DNA of 50,347 nt from SKUL01 sp964487545 (GTDB lineage: Bacteria; Bacteroidota; Bacteroidia; Flavobacteriales_D; SKUL01): positions 1 through 50,347 of the forward strand of contig CAZARI010000023.1 of assembly GCA_964487545.1 (NCBI GenBank), given 5' to 3'. The notes under the pieces are model-generated. The model was not told the origin of the DNA, did no database searches, and saw nothing but the letters and a program-made list of their open reading frames with translations. Within the stretch, counting starts at the first letter, position 1. Each line of letters opens with the position of its first letter. Below are positions 49,287-50,347 of the stretch, in pieces. Made by a program: the position numbers and the translations under genes.

Positions 49287-50009
49287 TTAGACAGCATCTT
49301 TTGTAGCGGCTGGTTCGGTGTAGAAGGTATAACCAAACCGGTCGATCAATTTTTTGTTTTGCTCGTGAACATAGCGAATGGATTGGTTAGTATAATAGCC
49401 TCGAAAGTTATTGTCTTTTCGGATTCCGGTTTTGGCCTGTGGCATGATAAACTCGGTGCTTAAACCGAGCATGGTCAGGCATTCGCGCAAGTCTTCGTTC
49501 AGGTTTTCGAAGCGGATGACGTAATCCATGTCATATTCACCATCGATCGATAAAAATGGCCAGATAGAACGGTGTTTGTTATAGATATATTCTTCGAATG
49601 TTCCCTTAGTATATTTGCGGTATACGGTCCAATTATAGTTGGATACCGCTTGATCCCACGGGTTTCTAACCATGGATATTTTGCGGTAATTGTTCCAGGT
49701 TTCATCACCCACCATCTGCTTGATTTGCGCTGCATTCAAATGTTCGCTGAACTTAATGACCGGTTTTTTTCTTTCTCTGATCCACTGCTTGATTAAAGCG
49801 GGGCGCCAGTCTAATAAAGGAATGGGACGGTTATAATTCATCGGTTCTGGCGCGCCGTATTTTTTTCTGATATCGGGGTCGGGGTCAAAAATAAATGGCG
49901 TAATAACATCTCTTTCACCGCAGTGCGATGCCAGAATGAGCTCGACCGAAGTGCCTGCAGTTTTGTGGGGTTTCAGGAAAATGAACCGATGTTTATGTGA
50001 TACGATCAT
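49287..50009 (-). CDS. Sulfotransferase family protein
   Basis: A 240-residue protein with a PAPS-binding sulfotransferase fold. The 5'-phosphosulfate loop reads FIFLKPHKTAGTSVELIL close to the N-terminus, and the 3'-phosphate motif reads MVRNPWDQAVSNYNW; the acidic FENLNEDLRECLTMLG follows. This pattern is that of the Golgi-type Sulfotransfer_2 group, used in bacteria to sulfate surface glycans. No signal peptide; cytoplasmic. ATG 50009. It is transcribed in the same direction as the tRNA gene upstream but separated from it by a terminator. Substrate unknown. Confidence 0.87.
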   Translation of the reverse strand: MIVSHKHRFIFLKPHKTAGTSVELILASHCGERDVITPFIFDPDPDIRKKYGAPEPMNYNRPIPLLDWRPALIKQWIRERKKPVIKFSEHLNAAQIKQMVGDETWNNYRKISMVRNPWDQAVSNYNWTVYRKYTKGTFEEYIYNKHRSIWPFLSIDGEYDMDYVIRFENLNEDLRECLTMLGLSTEFIMPQAKTGIRKDNNFRGYYTNQSIRYVHEQNKKLIDRFGYTFYTEPAATKDAV

Positions 50010-50046
50010 GTTTCAAAGATAGAAATGCAGATTAATCTATTGACAG

Positions 50047-50077
50047 AAAAAAGGCCCAACATTGCTGCTGAGCCTTT
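50047..50077 (-). terminator. Rho-independent terminator after tRNA-Pro
   Basis: On the minus strand an outer stem AAAGGC/GCCTTT (50077-50072 with 50055-50050) encloses an inner stem CAGCA/TGTTG closed by a GCAA tetraloop. T residues (50052-50047) follow. It lies 11 bases after the tRNA 3' end and insulates the sulfotransferase gene. Confidence 0.8.
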
Positions 50078-50088
50078 ATAATCAGTAG

Positions 50089-50161
50089 TCGGGGTGACAG
50101 GACTTGAACCTGCGGCCTCACGCCCCCCAGACGTGCACTCTACCAACTGAGCTACACCCCG
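50089..50161 (-). tRNA. tRNA-Pro, anticodon GGG
   Basis: A 73-base cloverleaf on the minus strand. Acceptor CGGGGTG/CACCCCG (7 pairs), D-arm GCTC/GAGT with AGTTGGTA loop, anticodon stem CACGT/GCGTG with loop CTGGGGG (anticodon GGG at bases 34-36), 5-base variable loop, T-arm GCAGG/CCTGT with TTCAAGT loop, discriminator A at 50089. The CCA end is not encoded. A likely -7 box (TATCTTCG on the minus strand, one mismatch to TAnnTTTG) is about a dozen bases upstream of the 5' end. Confidence 0.97.
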
Positions 50162-50346
50162 AATTTCAGGGTGCGAAGATATACTTTTTTGGAAACACTG
50201 AAGTGAAGAACTTTACCCAATTTCGCTTCAGAAAATCCAAGCCCTTCAAAGCCTGCCGGATCTGCCAACGCTGGACCGCCCTTCCATTTTGTAATCCAAT
50301 AATTGAATTTTGCTTCAGTGTATTGCTTGCCTTTTAAAAAATCAGA
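50152..50346 (-). CDS. Possible 3' end of an unidentified gene
   Basis: On the minus strand the frame is open from the window edge for 64 codons, containing KQYTEAKFNYWITKWKGGPA and FEGLGFSEAKLGKVLHFSVS, to a TAG at 50154-50152 that lies inside the 5' end of tRNA-Pro (10-base overlap). The other two minus frames are closed by stops. The protein is not recognised. The frame is short and the overlap with a tRNA is unusual, so it may be chance or the true end may lie elsewhere; only the part inside the window can be seen. Confidence 0.3.
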   Translation of the reverse strand, partial: SDFLKGKQYTEAKFNYWITKWKGGPALADPAGFEGLGFSEAKLGKVLHFSVSKKVYLRTLKFGV

Positions 50347-50347
50347 T

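Noticed and set aside
50104..50337. A 77-codon plus-strand frame across the tRNA
   Set aside because: It runs straight through the tRNA-Pro gene and has no recognisable protein features.
1..50347. Mobile elements, prophage or CRISPR arrays
   Set aside because: No transposase, integrase, phage structural gene, repeat-spacer array or target-site duplication was seen.

Overview
The window reads as a chromosomal segment of a Bacteroidota bacterium, most likely a member of the Flavobacteriia or a close relative. Four things point there. (i) Several secreted proteins end in type IX secretion (T9SS) sorting domains, of type A and of type B. (ii) Promoter-like sequences follow the Bacteroidota TAnnTTTG rule, and Shine-Dalgarno sites are essentially absent. 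(iii) Bacteroidota-restricted families are present: DUF3810, DUF4924, a TonB receptor with a CarboxypepD_reg domain, LytS/LytTR pairs, and an ECF sigma factor with a membrane partner. (iv) The fused cobalamin mutase/GTPase IcmF is present. I see no phage, insertion sequence, integron or CRISPR array. This is ordinary core-like genome, with accessory content mainly around 33.6-37.6 kb.

Layout. 0-3.7 kb: the end of a family 2 glycosyltransferase, a MORN-repeat lipoprotein and a TPR hybrid histidine kinase. 3.7-7.9 kb: IcmF and a FISUMP lipoprotein. 7.9-12 kb: an ABC permease/ATPase pair divergent from a TesA-like esterase, the same arrangement as ybbP-ybbA/tesA of enterobacteria. 12-17.3 kb: DUF202 and SPFH membrane proteins, a ChaN-like protein, an orphan lipoprotein, a marR-yceI operon with a probable autoregulatory operator, and an M42 aminopeptidase. 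17.4-24 kb: a TPR protein overlapping a PorE-like OmpA protein, facing a very large T9SS-exported Asp-box propeller protein. 24-28.4 kb: mnmD, a second MORN-repeat protein, and a TonB-dependent receptor with a CarboxypepD_reg partner.

28.5-30.4 kb: an ECF sigma factor followed 2 bases later by a single-pass membrane protein. That protein has an anti-sigma-like cytoplasmic head, and its outside part is a PKD domain plus a T9SS type B sorting domain; I regard it as the most intriguing system in the window. 30.4-33.6 kb: a DUF3810 zinc-peptidase-like membrane protein and a prolyl oligopeptidase lipoprotein. 33.7-35.5 kb: three short Cys-rich lipoprotein loci (one broken) around a membrane-thioredoxin fusion. 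35.6-37.5 kb: a T9SS-secreted peptidylarginine-deiminase-like enzyme whose start codon abuts a 21-bp hairpin.

37.5-41.5 kb: an alpha/beta hydrolase, a 59-residue protein, MltF, a T9SS-like secreted protein and AcpH. 41.6-45.9 kb: a LytS/LytTR pair, then a SiaC-like protein that lacks the usual phospho-threonine and whose promoter carries LytTR-type repeats, then an OmpH/Skp-like coiled coil, a DUF4924 protein and an AlbA_2 protein. 45.9-50.3 kb: a MOSC protein, kdsA and an SIS-only kdsD (Kdo synthesis), a second YceI, a START-domain protein, a sulfotransferase, tRNA-Pro(GGG) with its terminator, and a possible gene end at the right edge.

All calls rest on reading motifs and translated sequence by eye. 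No database search or structure prediction was run.
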